Positions 12,490 to 23,786 of a stretch of 64,000 bases of DNA are shown here, piece after piece (positions within the stretch are counted from its first letter, which is position 1; the number at the start of each line of letters is the position of its first letter). The notes below the pieces were generated by a model. That model did no database searches and was not told the origin of the DNA. It saw nothing but the letters and a program-made list of their open reading frames with translations. Position numbers and translations under genes: made by a program. The stretch lies in assembly GCA_037178855.1 (NCBI GenBank), contig JASJZC010000006.1:4588001-4652000 (forward strand), given 5' to 3'. Source of the DNA: Oscheius sp. JU75. Its lineage: Eukaryota > Nematoda > Chromadorea > Rhabditida > Rhabditidae.

Positions 12490-14643
12490 ATGCGAAGGTC
12501 TATTCTGAAGTCTCGTGTGGTAAGTACCATGTCTCTACTTCGTTTTTTTAACCAAAAATTAGGATTAATACCACGAATTTTCTCATATTTCTCCTTATGT
12601 TTGAAAACAACTGCAACACGGGTTCGACCGCGTACTCTCGCAGCTGGAGCGCACTTTCTCCCCTCCAACAGGATCCAGGATGAATTCTTAGTTCTCATTG
12701 TTTTTGTTTCTATTGATTGCTTTACATGGATGCATGGACTATCTTTTCCTTGAGTCATTAAGCAAAGGAAAAAAGTTGCATAGTTACAGAATAATATAGA
12801 TTTCTCCAACTTTAATATTTAGCCGTTTCTAAAGAAAAAGTAGTCCGTGTTAAACAAAAACACGTAAATTACTCTGCAATATTACGTTTTGCAGGAGAAG
12901 AAGATGCCGAATTCTGAAGTCGTGGGAAAAATCAAAAAGTATATGGATCTGCTGAAACGGGAAGAAAAGGTTTGCCTTCTTTTCTGTCCAGTCACCTATT
13001 CAAATCCAGATAGGACATGCCCTGTCCCGTCTGGAAAAGATTGACATGACACTGGATCTGCTTCAGAAGACACAAGTCGGAAAAGCAGTCAACCAGTGAG
13101 TCATGCTCACTTCTTGTCACAGAACCATGTTTCAGACTGGTTCGACATGATATCTATGGAGACGATGCTTGTCGGATAGTCACGAGTTGGAAGGAAATCG
13201 CCAGACTGAATGGGATCATTCCGGTCAAGGAAGAACCGCGATCTTCTTCCTCTTCTGAGGCGGAGGAAGAACAAAGTGACAGGTTGAGAATTCCCCTTTT
13301 TATAAGTAATGGCTTTCAGTGAGAAAAGTGATCGGAGCACGTCGCTGCCTCCAGAGAGGTCACGAACACCATCTCCTGTCCCGGCTCGCGCTCTAAAACG
13401 ACCCAAGATTGAAGTGAAGGAAGAGTTTCCGTCCCCATCTCGAGTACCTACCTACGCTCCGATGATGGGCTCCTCATCTTTTACCAAGAAAGAGAAAAAA
13501 GTGGAGAATGTTGTTGTGAAGGTAGGACGTATCTTTCACCAAACCTTGATCTCTTTAGAAAGAACCCGACGCCTTCTCTCGGATGCTAGCCACCGCTGCG
13601 GAAGACCTTCCCTCTAAGCCGAAGAAGAGCAAGCCCATGGAATGGAGTGGCGATGTAGGTCAATTTAAAAGTCTTTTTAGTTTGACTACAGATTGATCTG
13701 AACTATCGACCTCTTCCCACTCTGAAACAGAAGGAGACCATAGTAGCTACAGAGCAGTTCAATCCGGAACAGATGTTCCGACCGAGAAATGACAGAGCCA
13801 AAGTTTTTGCGGGTCGAAAGAAAGGAGCTGTCATTACAGAGGTTCCCAAGCTTTTTGATCTCTCCATGCGGGTTCTTGGAAACAATATCGACAGTAAGTT
13901 TGCCAAATCTTCAAGAGACTAACATTTTTCAGCAATTGGGACTATGGGACCAGAATATCCGTTCTTCGTTTTAGAGCCTGTTCTAGAAAAGTGTTCTGTT
14001 AAACAGCTAGAAAGAATCGAATCTCTCAATCCGGTGAGTCAGTCATTCGTCGTTTTTATGCCTTCCTTCAGTATTTGGAAGAGGATTCGGACAAACTTTG
14101 GGAAAGATTCTATAACAAAGCTCACCCGGGAGTCAAGAAGAGTAAACGAGAGACTTACAAGGAGGCTTACTTCCGGAAGGCAAGAGAAAGAGATGAAAAG
14201 TTGCTCCAAATTAGCAAGAAGATCACAAAGGCTAACGGTGTTCAAGGAGAACACAAACATAAAGCGGTAGCTATTTCTCTTTCCGATAGACTCATATTGA
14301 CTTCCAGGAGCTGATCGAAGAAGCTTATGCTCCCTTGCACATTCGGAGAAAGCAGGCCAGACATGGTACTGCTCTCGGGAATCGAGCTCTTCCTTCTGCT
14401 TCTGAAGTATCAAAGGCTAGGAAAGAGATTTTTGACAAAGGTACACTTTCTCTCTTTAGTACAGTTTCCAATAACAAAATATCAGGTTCGAGCCGGTCTC
14501 TTTCCGCCATTCCCTCGGCTGTCGTCAATCGGTTTTCGACTGTTGGAGCTCATAAGAACACTGCGGCTCCGAAACCCGCAGTGAAAAAGGGGGCTCTGAT
14601 GATGAAGACAATGAAGATGCTGAACATGAAGAGGCGTCGTTAA
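12490..14643 (+). CDS. ELOA: Elongin A, RNA polymerase II elongation factor subunit
   Basis: Elongin A joins Elongin B/C to stimulate RNA polymerase II elongation and can form a Cullin-5 ubiquitin ligase that removes stalled polymerase. The N-terminal part (from 12904) is a TFIIS/LW N-terminal domain: IKKYMDLLKREEKIG, LEKIDMTLDLLQKTQVGKAV, LVRHDIYGDDACRIVTSWKE. A charged Ser/Glu/Pro linker follows. The Elongin A domain then runs from VFAGRKKGAVITEVPKLFDL through EPVLEKCSVKQLERIESLNP and YLEEDSDKLWERFYNKAHPG. The BC-box-like stretch LFDLSMRVLGNN lacks the usual cysteine. A short first exon, 12490-12519 (MRRSILKSRV), has a strong GTAAGT donor and joins in phase to 12897, giving a 377-nt intron; alternatively translation starts at ATG 12904. 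Other introns are 35-55 nt. The protein ends in a basic tail (KMLNMKRRR). Confidence 0.88.
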
Positions 14644-15253
14644 AGAATCTTTCCCGGTTTGTACTTATCTAGAGGGTAGAACCTATTTAATAGGTGTGTA
14701 TAATAGATGCTCTGGTCTTTTCACGGTTGGTCTGTCATGTATCTTCTAATCGATAAAGTTCTAAAGCATCTCTGTCTGTTCTTTCTTTGGGTATGCTACA
14801 TCAAACCAAAAGCAACAAGTCAACAGCTCTACTGATCTAGGACAAGAGAGACAGATTGACAAAAAAACAGAACTCGTAAAAGATTGATCAACGGTACAAG
14901 ACAGACGGGCTGACGTGGACACGTTACGGGAAAATCAATTTTCTACAGTAAATTGCTCAATTTGAATGCGCGGCAACCAAGGCGGCACGAAGTACCGCGG
15001 AAAATATAAAGTATAGTATACATGAAATAAGTTTGAATTCAGAAACCTGTTAAATTGCATTCTTTGTTTCTTTCATGTGTTTTCTACAGTATGTGTCGTT
15101 TCTTTTGCTCCCGAAAATCTATTCATTTTGCAGTAAAACAGATGTAAAAATTGCCGAGCGACATATATTCGACCCACTTAGCAAAGGATAAAAAGTTTTA
15201 TATGAACCTTGTTGTTTGCATAGTAATATCTGTATTTTCAGCTGCTTGACAGG

Positions 15254-16139
15254 ATGGCCTCTTGCTTCGATCAACAAATGTTCCAGCCAAGAAAAGACAG
15301 AGCTAAGGTTTACGCCGGAAGGAGGAAAGGAGCTGTTATTACGGAAATCCCTAAACTTTTCGATCTCTCCATGCGTGTTCTTGGAAACAATATTGATGGT
15401 AAGCTTTTTCTTTTTCTTCTCCAAACAACTAATTGCAGCAATAAAAGAAGTAGGGGAATCAGTGCCGTTCTTCGTTATAGAGCCCGTTCTCGAAAAATGC
15501 ACTGTCAAACAGCTGGAGCTAATTGAATCCTTCAATCCGGTATGAGTTCTTATTGATCTTAATCATTATCGTTTTCCAGCATCTCGAAGATGATTCGAAC
15601 AAACTCTGGGAAAAATTCTACAACAAAGCATATCCGGGAGCCAAGATTAGCAAACGAGAAACCTATAAACAGGCGTTTTTGCGAAAGGGTAGGGAAAGAG
15701 ACGCCAAGTTCCTCGAATTGCGCAGTAAAATCACGAAGGCTAAAGATATTCAGGAAGAAAACAGTTCTAAAACGGTATTTCTTTCTTTTTTTTCACTCTC
15801 AATAACGATTGATCCAGGCCCTGATCAACGAAGCCTATGCTCCACAAAACATTAAGAGAAAACAGGCCAAAAACATGACAGGGATCGGAAACAGGGTTCT
15901 TCCCTCTGCCCTCGAAGTGTCAAAAGCTAGGAAGGAAATATTTTACAAAGGTAATCAGTTAAAGTCTTCTCGAAAAGTATGTTTCAGGTTCTCGTCAAGC
16001 ACTTTCCTCCATCCCATCAGCTGTTGTCAATCGATTTTCCACTGTCGGATCCATTGGACCAGGTTCCCAGTCGAAGCCTGCTGCAAAAAAAGGGACTCTA
16101 ATGATGAAGACGATCAAAATGTTGAAAATGACGCGTTGA
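15254..16139 (+). CDS. Truncated tandem paralogue of Elongin A (C-terminal half only)
   Basis: This copy starts with ATG at 15254 and encodes only the region from QQMFQPRKDRAKVYAGRR to the basic C-terminus. It repeats blocks of the upstream gene with substitutions: FDLSMRVLGNNID is identical, EPVLEKCTVKQLELIESFNP differs slightly, and KLWEKFYNKAYPG matches. All five introns lie at the same places and phases as in the parent, so the copy arose by DNA duplication and not by retrotransposition. The TFIIS-like N-terminal domain and the acidic linker are missing. The frame is open throughout and all splice sites are intact, so it may still be expressed. GTATTTTCAG ends 12 nt before the ATG, as expected for a trans-spliced or spliced 5' end. 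It could bind Elongin B/C without contacting the normal N-terminal partners, but that is inference. Confidence 0.78.
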
Positions 16140-16311
16140 AGAACATTTCCAACTTACTCATACGGCTTATGACTTGTGCGTAAATTCTACTCGATATGTT
16201 GACATTACAATACTCTCTTCAGTTGTTTCCAATATCATAGTCCTACTTATGTATGTGAGAGGTTTTATAATATACGCCAATCGCCACATCGTAATTTTAA
16301 TTTGAACACTA

Positions 16312-16317
16312 AATAAA
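16312..16317 (+). terminator. Poly(A) signal AATAAA for the Elongin A paralogue
   Basis: A canonical AATAAA lies about 170 nt after the TGA at 16137-16139 in AT-rich sequence, followed by T-rich DNA. It supports the idea that the truncated paralogue forms a finished transcription unit. Confidence 0.45.
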
Positions 16318-17738
16318 TTTCAATTTGGTCTGCTATTTACTCCCAGCTGAATAGTCGTTCGGAGTACTCGCCGTAGCGTGGGAAAAGACTTTTTGATCGT
16401 CAATTCCATTGCTTTGGCTCCCAGACCATTTGCTCGTCATCGCTCTCGTCTCCAAAAAGGTAAAGTCAGGTATTACTACTTTTCACAAAGTTCATTTCTA
16501 CTGTCACACTGTCTTTTGGTTATCTTTCGCTCTTGCAATTCCACTTTCTCCAAAAAGGCGACATACTTTTGCAGTTATTTGGTTACCTTTCTTTTTTTTT
16601 CTCTCACCTCGACTAAGGCCTGTGGTAGTCTCGAGTAACCTAGACTCGAATACTCTAAGCCTGAACTAGCCAAATCGGGTTTTGGATATCCAACGAAGTC
16701 AGGTATTAGAGACTGGGGTGCCGTCGCAGCGAAATACCGCGAAAACTAATCAAGTGACGAAGAAACGATATGGGAGGTCTGAGAGACAAGGCGAAATTCT
16801 GACAGGTCTCGACAGCTCGAGGTTGACGAGACTTGACGAGCCAAATTCGCTTTCAAACTTCAACGTGTGTGTGAACAAAATAAATGTCGATAGAAATCGA
16901 ATAAAAGTCAGATCATTCAATCGGAGCTTCGAACCAGCAAGATTACGAGGCGATAGTACTGGGTTGACCTCGAGATAACCTGTGATGACTCGACAGTCTC
17001 CTCTTTTTCGAATTTGCTCTTTTCTTCTCATCCGAGACTATAAATGTCTCTCGACGGGCTTCTTTCCACGTAATAAATATCAGTAAAATGGCAGTCGAAT
17101 GGGGGCATATGTCATGGCAGAGATACATTCTGGGTTCTAACAAGAGAGCGAACTAAATAGAGAGATAGTTCGAAGAAGAAGGACAGAAACGGGTCGGTCG
17201 GACGCGGTTCGGCGTGCCAGTAAGTGCAACCAACCCCCTATTGATTGTGCACTTTTGAGAGAGACGGCCGCTTTTTCACCCACCCTCCGCCTTTTTTTCT
17301 CTGTCTCTCACGTTCACACTATATACGACATTCCCCGTGCTGGGGGACTGTGATATTTTGATATATGAAAGGAATGGGCAGTGATAGAGACAGACTTCTC
17401 ACTTGAGGAGTGAAAAAATATCTCGTGATCTTGTCTTGTTTACTTTGCACTTTGGACTCGTCATCAATCGTCAACCAAATCCGAATCCTTGTTTCTGTAC
17501 AGAGGGAATGCATGCCCCGACAATGAATAACATCTCTCCCTCCGAAATAGGCGGTTTTTGGCAATTATTGGACTCCCTCCGCCCCGATCTGATGGGCTTG
17601 TTTACGTAAACATTGCACTTTTAAAGGACTGCTTCGCGGGCGGCCACCAGACAAAACATTTTGCACTTGTGATCAGCTATTTTTTCTACCGAAAACAGCC
17701 ACACACTCTCTCCCAGAACCTATATTCTTACGACAAAG
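16318..17738. other. Intergenic interval, no gene seen
   Basis: There is no frame with recognisable protein motifs. Small open frames at 16378-16669 are Phe/Ser-rich products of pyrimidine-rich DNA. A TATATA-like run occurs near 17318-17328 and may belong to a promoter for the downstream exon at 17739. Otherwise nothing is supported. Confidence 0.4.
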
Positions 17739-17780
17739 ATGGCTCTAGCCAGCCACAATCCTCGTGGAATCCACGACCAG
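17739..17780 (+). CDS. Candidate alternative first exon A of the nuclear receptor gene
   Basis: ATG at 17739 opens 14 codons (MALASHNPRGIHDQ) that end exactly at a GTAGGC donor in phase 0. The first recognised exon of the nuclear receptor starts after an acceptor at 28195 with CCA CAA ATG, also phase 0, so splicing would keep the receptor frame open. The exon is very short and the call depends on the shared pattern with exons B to I. It could equally be a first exon of an unrecognised transcript. Confidence 0.35.
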
Positions 17781-19029
17781 GTAGGCTTGTGTTTTGATCG
17801 AGGGGGACTCTAGCGGGTTCTTTCATAATACTGCATGTTGTTAGGATATTTACGAGAAGAAGTGGCTAGAAACAAACGAATTCACGTTAATGTGGTGCTT
17901 TCAACCTTGACAACAGATACTCTTCCGATCAAGCTTTTGTTTACTTGTGTGGCAGTTGGCTACCTGATTATTGTCACTTTTGATTTGAGCATTAAGCTCT
18001 GGTAATACCTTTAGAGGGCTGCTTTAGATCTGTTCTTTCTGAGTACTGAGTCGAATATCTCTGTTGCCAAGGACGAAAAGTTATTTTTGTCTTCAACTAT
18101 TCCGGGATACACTAAATTTGAACTCGGATACGGTTGAGTCGACCGGAAAGCCTCTTGAACTTTTACCTTTTGAGACAGGAGATATTTAGAAGTCTCATGT
18201 TCTCTTGATATCGACCACCCGAAGATCTTTTTCAGACAGATAGCAAACTTACGGTCTTTCCCTTCCAAAAGTTCCTATCCAGAACTGGTTTTCAAAGTTT
18301 GCTCAACCTTTTGAACCTACACTGCCTTTTTTGCCTCGCTCTATTCAGAAGTATCCCAAATCACAAAGATCCAAAAGCATTGAAATGGCCAGTTGTTATT
18401 TTTCTTTGCTGCTTTGCCTTTCTGTCGAAACGGCCTCTACCTGCGCCAGTTGTCCTTCACAGCCCTTAGCAAAAAAAAGTTTGCACTTGATAACACTAGT
18501 TGTCGAAAAGTGGCTGCCTTCGTGCAAAAGGTCCAGGTTGGAACTCTACTAAAAGTTCAGTCTCTGATTGTTTATTGAGATTGGAATGGGTAGAGTATAC
18601 ACATGGTTCGAAGATAGGCCGAAAGGTTCGAATCAACAGGAAGGGTGGTTCGGTTCGACTTGAGCAAACAGTGCCCGTTCCTTTCCCAGCCCTTTTCTCA
18701 GCAGAACGCTCTCTCCTCTTCGTCTCTGTTATCTGAAGTCGTTCTGCGACTGACAGTCGCTCTTTTATCGTCTCTTCTGGGCTTATTTGGTTCGCCTCTT
18801 CTGTGAGAGAGAGACTGCGTCACTGTCCACAATTCTTGCCGGTGCTCCCGCCCCTCTCTACCAAACAGTGGTCCCGTCACAATTCCAAGACAAATTTCGG
18901 GCCTGCCCATCTGCCCTTCCCCACAACAAAAACGGGGCGCACCTGGTCTCCGCCGCCGCGCCTCGCATTCCCTGAGAAAAACGCCATCGACGCCTTCTGA
19001 TCGTGGCTAGCCCATCGATCTGGTCGACA

Positions 19030-19248
19030 ATGTTCCCCGGCTCACCTTCAAATGAGCCCTCGGCCTTCAGTCCGGCTATTCCTGGAGCTAAAAGGGCTCT
19101 CATGGCTTCTTCTCCTGTCTATAGTGCCCAGATGCCGACATCTCCGACTGGCTACGGAACTCTTCTTGGCTCTCCCATATTCTTTTCTGCGTTGACCAAC
19201 TACAATTCGACTATTATGATGACCCCTCAGAGCCAACAATTTCTGCAG
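19030..19248 (+). CDS. Candidate alternative first exon B of the nuclear receptor gene
   Basis: This is the longest candidate: 73 codons from ATG 19030 to a GTGGGT donor at 19249, in phase 0. The product begins MFPGSPSNEPSAFSPAIPGA and is rich in Ser, Pro, Thr, Gln and Tyr, ending MMTPQSQQFLQ. That composition is typical of the disordered A/B transactivation region at the N-terminus of nuclear receptors. No other coding exon follows on this strand before the receptor, apart from the similar short exons. Good codon quality makes this one of the better supported members of the array. Confidence 0.5.
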
Positions 19249-19818
19249 GTGGGTTCTCGAACAAACAATTTTTATCTGTCTCTTTCACCCTGAAACTTCT
19301 CTTATCTTCCCACCTCGTGTGCTCTTTCGAAAGTACACGAATACTCATTTTGTATTTCTCACTTTGTCAGTCCAGTGTGTACTTTGAGACTGGGCGAAGA
19401 CGAGAAAAAGAGTCACGAGAATGGGACGCGGCAGAAATTGGCTCGAATTGTGAACAATCGCGATAATTGAGAGATGGTTTTTGAGAAGGGAACGGTGGCC
19501 AGATGGCAGTAGTTTTGATTGTCGGGAACAGAATAACACTTGTACCGTACTCTTTTTGGAATTTTGAAAATCGACGTCAGTCTTCTGAGTCGGCGATCGC
19601 TTTCGTTCAATGGTTCCTTTATCATGAAAGTGCAAGGAACCGTCATCTGCTCGAACTGTAGGCATTTCTTGGCAAAAGGAGGGATATTTGTCTCACACCT
19701 CGTGGGTTTATAAGTAGTGTTTGTGTTGTCCTCACAGGTCGATACGCGGCTATTACTTTTTCCCAGGGATGAACCAATTATCCACCACGTGCGTGATTTT
19801 ATACTGACCAGACCTCCC

Positions 19819-19896
19819 ATGTCTGGCTTCTATTCTGAAGAATTCGAGGATCTCTTGGCTTTTTGTCACGACGACGCTTGCGAGGGATGTACATCG
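19819..19896 (+). CDS. Candidate alternative first exon C of the nuclear receptor gene
   Basis: ATG 19819 opens 26 codons ending at a GTGAGC donor in phase 0. The product begins MSGFYSEEFEDLLAFCHDDA and is acidic with Phe/Leu, like a short activation domain, with three cysteines near its end. A TTATAAG sequence at about 19708-19714 lies roughly 105 nt upstream and could be the core promoter. The open frame also extends upstream from the ATG, so an internal exon is possible. Confidence 0.45.
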
Positions 19897-20462
19897 GTGA
19901 GCCAGTTTTATAATGAAGAGAGCAGTAAATGTAGCGAGACTCCAGATGTCCCATTCTCTTTTTCCCACTGGAAAATTTTGTGCCCACGTTCCCAGGTGCA
20001 TGAATAGGCGGATCCGATTCATCTCATGGACGGGATCTCGTGTCCGAGACAAAGAATCTCGAGCACAAAAGAGAACCGGACTGTCTGGGTTCAGAGTTGT
20101 CCTTTTCCCATAACTTGATCGGGCAAATATATTCAACTACGTTGTTGCAAAACGGGACCTATTTATCAGTGTTCGAAGAACAAAAGGATTGAGGGAATGA
20201 GAGTGTTGTGATCCCTAGATGAACACCTTTCTTCATTTTTCTAGAGACTATAAAATGGTGCCGACTTTTAGGTGATTGGTTCACGTCAGCTTGACATCTC
20301 TGCTGCCGCTCTTTAGTTTCTACCAAGAGAGGTTTCGTTTCCATATCCTGTTTGTTGGTGGAAACAGATCGAGAGATAGGACACTTTCCATTCTGTGCGT
20401 ATCTTATTTCTTCTTGGTACATGCAACAGCAATTAGTTACTCTAAAGGTTGAAACAATGTTT

Positions 20463-20556
20463 CCAGCTGGTAGTTACTGTAATTATTTACACTTTTAGTT
20501 TGTAGTAGCAGTAATTACTTCCTAAAATTTGTAACTTGTAGTTTTAAAAAGTAACA
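20463..20556. repeat. AT-rich repeat with GTAATTA/TAATTAC motifs
   Basis: This short interval carries repeated TAATTA-containing words (ctgtaattattt, cagtaattactt) and TGTAGTT/AACTTGTAG words. The same words recur at about 48800-48950 and singly near 39610 and 50086. It may be a decayed small transposon or a simple-sequence family. The repeats are not long enough for me to define ends. Confidence 0.35.
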
Positions 20557-22993
20557 ACAAAAAGTGCTGCCTGTATTCCTAATTGTTTAAAAGGAGTTTT
20601 GTAAACTAAAGCAACAGTGGGTCCAGAGAGTGACCGATATCCGTTCTCTGTTCATCTGATTCTACATTTTCCATTTCAGCTATCTGTCCCACTATAATAG
20701 TTGTAGCCTTTTCGGAAGGTGGACAGAATTCCCAATTTTCTGTAAACGATTTGTTTACCAGAGTTTCTGTTACTTCCTGAATCTTTTTGTCAGTTCCAAC
20801 AATCTTTTGACAAAATGTACACTCCCCTCTGAACCGCTCCACTAGTTCCTCTGAACACCTTTTTCCCATTTGAATCACCTGTTTTTAACTTGCCAGTAAT
20901 TGAATGCAAACAAGGTCTTTCTTCCTCTTTTCTTGCTCAAGAATCAGTGTTCAAAAGAGCCATCTTCTTTTTTTCTGCCCATTCTGTTCCACTTATCCCA
21001 TCCGCGCCAACGGATAGCTCTACTTTTTTTTCCTCATCTAATCTCTCCATCCTTCTTTTGAATATAGGCGATTCGCAACATAGACCTTTCGAAGCGCAAT
21101 CTAACCCCGTCTCGATAATGATCTCGTCTTTCTAATAAGACGTCAATCGTCAGTGTATCCTCTCCAAAAATGCACTAAAAATGGCGGGTTTTTTCATACA
21201 GGTATATTATGAAAATCTTAGTATTTTTCACGAGGACCGTCTCTCTAACATCATCCACGTTCCTATTTCATCTCGAGTCTCCCCTTTAACTCTCCAAACA
21301 ACCCTCATAAATATTTTTATGTTTTACGTCATCTTCGTCTTTCCCCCCCCCTGAAACGAACACTTTTTCCGAGAAACGTCCCTTCCTGTTCTGGAATGGC
21401 AAGAGATTGCCTTGGGATTATCTCGCCTGCTCTGACGGTCCGATTATTTTGCTATTAGCGACTTTGAAGTTCTATAAGTTTATCCACTTCCCTAGATCTT
21501 CCGGATTTACTCGTTTCCGTTGTAAAACTCCCGTAACTATGTTTCGTGTTCTGTTCGACCAACTTCTGATCTTTTGGAGTAAGGTTCCTCATCCGTCACT
21601 CGCGCGAGCAGACTAGTAATATGCCTCTGCTATTTTATGAATCCCTCAATTTTTAGACGTTTTCGAGGAAATCTCGAAGCTCCCGTATATCCTGGGTCTT
21701 CGTCCCTCGATGCCATTTTTGTTAGTTGTTTATCCCATGCGCTGTAACGGGGCTCGACCAGAGGTCGTCGTGCCGCTGCGAACGGCGGAACGCCAGTCAG
21801 CCAGGCACGGCCAGGCACCGCCTCCTCGTGCTGCTCCGCCTTTTACATATATCGCAAGACTCATTCTGCGGCTAATCCAATAAAAATGAATATATTTGGA
21901 AGGTAGCTGGACAGAAAAAGGTTATGAAGACGATTTGGTTCAGTTATATTTAGACTGGACAGCTATTAATAGTCCAGAAGATCCCGTGTCTCGAGGCCAC
22001 GCCTCTTTCTTTCGGCTCCGAACCAAGGATCACGGAAATTTCTCCGATCCTGGTCTCTCCAACACCTGACCATCATTCTTCAGCTGATGAATGACCCTCG
22101 CGCTAGGCAGTAAATTCCAGAGAAAGGCTCTTTGTGGTTCCAATCAACCCTTGCCCCCTTCTCCTCAAACTGAACGCTTGTTACCTGTTTCGAACGATCC
22201 TCATTGAGTATGCATGTTGCGCGGCAATTCATTTAATCGCCAGTTTTTCCCCACGTCGAATGACCGGAACGTTCGCTTGTTTGCCCGGACTCTCCCCCTA
22301 GGTCATTTCCCCTTCAGCACCTGTCTCCGGATGGCTCCAAGAGTCCTATTCAACTTGGTCTCTCTCTGTTTATACTGCGGTTTGTGGCGCGGTCGTCTGC
22401 TCTTTTTCAGCGAGCGGCCGTTCCATTTTTTTTTCCGCTCCCCCGTCCGCGCAAATTCTCTCTCGTCTGTCATTCTCACTCTCTGGCAGTGAAACACAGA
22501 GGAAACCTTTCGAAACTGGGTCACAAGTCTTTTCGGTAAACTCAGGGCCATTTCCTAATGAAATTTAAAAAGAGAACTTCTTTTCTCTGGAACATGGGCT
22601 CAGCTATCTTATCAGCTCGAACGACAAGAGCCGTTGGGACAAAAAGGAGAGATTGAGGAAGAAATTTCAGGTCGGGGGAGGTTGTAGTTTGCGCCGAAGC
22701 AGCTGTTTATTTTGCGTGTCGAAAGGCGCCCGTTCTTCTTTTTGTTGGCTCTCTCCAAAGCTTTTTTTTTTCTGGCGGTTCTCCCGACTGAAAAAGAAAA
22801 CTGTCCTCGTCACTAGGCTTTCTTGATCAGCTTTCACATTATTTTCTTATCCCTATCCACACTATCCTATCCCCTTCGAACCTCGGTCAAATCCATAAGA
22901 GTTCTCCATTTTGTTCAGTCAGTAATGTATTTTCAGCTGCTGGTCAGTCCGGCCTGGTCTGCTGCTCTGCAGCTGACCGAGACATCTCCAGTA
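20557..22993. other. Interval without supported coding exon
   Basis: This is mainly T- and C-rich plus-strand sequence, consistent with a long 5' intron of the receptor gene. A few ATG-led short frames exist (for example 21540 and 22331), but their following GT sites are poor donors. A C run (cccccccc) lies near 21343. No gene or RNA was recognised. Confidence 0.35.
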
Positions 22994-23035
22994 ATGGCAC
23001 CGACTAGTAGAGCAGATCTGACTTCTTCGACCAAG
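22994..23035 (+). CDS. Candidate alternative first exon D of the nuclear receptor gene
   Basis: ATG 22994 gives 14 codons (MAPTSRADLTSSTK) ending at a GTTGGT donor, phase 0. An in-frame ATG at 22925 could add 23 residues, but a GTATTTTCAG acceptor-like site lies between them. The Ser/Thr-rich peptide fits a receptor N-terminus. It could splice to the basic exon at 23241 (205-nt intron) or directly to 28196. Confidence 0.38.
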
Positions 23036-23240
23036 GTTGGTTCCAAGGGTTTTGGGTACGAAGCACGAAGAGGACGGGACGAGATAGGTTATCGCAACTG
23101 CTGAAGTGTTCAGAACACTCGCACTCGATAACCGATACCTTCCCAGTCAGTTCTCTTGTGTTCTTCTCAAGGACATGCTGCTAGTTGCAACTTCGGTCAT
23201 TGTACGAGCTTTTTTACTTGTCTTAGTATTCCTTTTACAG

Positions 23241-23318
23241 AAGACCATTCAACACAAGAAGCACGCGAAGGCGAAGAGATGCCACACTCCGCCTGCATCT
23301 CTGAGCGACGACGAAGAT
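23241..23318 (+). CDS. Candidate internal (cassette) exon E, basic then acidic peptide
   Basis: Bounded by a good acceptor (CCTTTTACAG ending 23240) and a GTGAGT donor at 23319, this 78-nt exon is phase 0 at both ends, so it could be included or skipped without shifting the frame. Its 26 codons start KTIQHKKHAKAKR, a basic NLS-like cluster, and end ASLSDDED, an acidic patch. The frame also stays open through the upstream candidate intron back to 23106, so a longer exon cannot be excluded. Confidence 0.45.
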
Positions 23319-23709
23319 GTGAGTTAGCTTTTTTTTGGAAACGGGAGAAAGTAGGCGACTACCTGTATGAGAGAGTAAAGTGCACAAGGCCGTTCGCCAC
23401 TCGCTCTTCACCAATTTCAGTTTCGCGTCTTTGATTGCTTGTGAAAAGAGGCTAGCATAGACCTCCGTCTATGAAAAAAGACTGGGCGATAAGAGGACGG
23501 GACAAAAAAATTGACATGTCAAGATTAGAACTGAGCGAAGCTGATAAAATTAACAATATCTGAACAGGAAGAGAGGAAAGAAAAGGAAAGAAGGGTAATT
23601 GACTCGACCTTGGAGATGAGAACAGTTCGAGTTGACTATGCGGCTCGCGGGTTCGTTCTTCCGTTCGTCCCCTCAAGGCCGTTCTGTGTCCACCTTTCGC
23701 TCTTCCTTC

Positions 23710-23718
23710 TATATAAAA
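23710..23718 (+). promoter_or_regulatory. TATA box (TATATAAAA) upstream of candidate exon F
   Basis: TATATAAAA lies 36 nt before the ATG of candidate exon F, so transcription would start a few bases before that ATG. It is the clearest core-promoter-like motif in the 16-28 kb interval and supports an internal promoter rather than one long leader. Motif match only. Confidence 0.4.
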
Positions 23719-23753
23719 CTGAACTGCCAGGCGTCCTGATCATCCGCCTCATC

Positions 23754-23786
23754 ATGTCTTTGGATATGCTTCTAAAGGCCCTCCTG
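23754..23786 (+). CDS. Candidate alternative first exon F of the nuclear receptor gene
   Basis: ATG 23754 opens eleven codons (MSLDMLLKALL) up to a GTAGGT donor, phase 0. It sits just downstream of a TATATAAAA box. The peptide contains an LxxLL-like run (MLLKALL). On length alone it would not be convincing; position, donor and phase are the support. Confidence 0.38.

Noticed and set aside
21540..21584. ATG-led phase-0 frame (MFRVLFDQLLIFWSK) followed by GTTCCT
   Set aside because: The donor is weak and the peptide is hydrophobic, unlike the other candidates.
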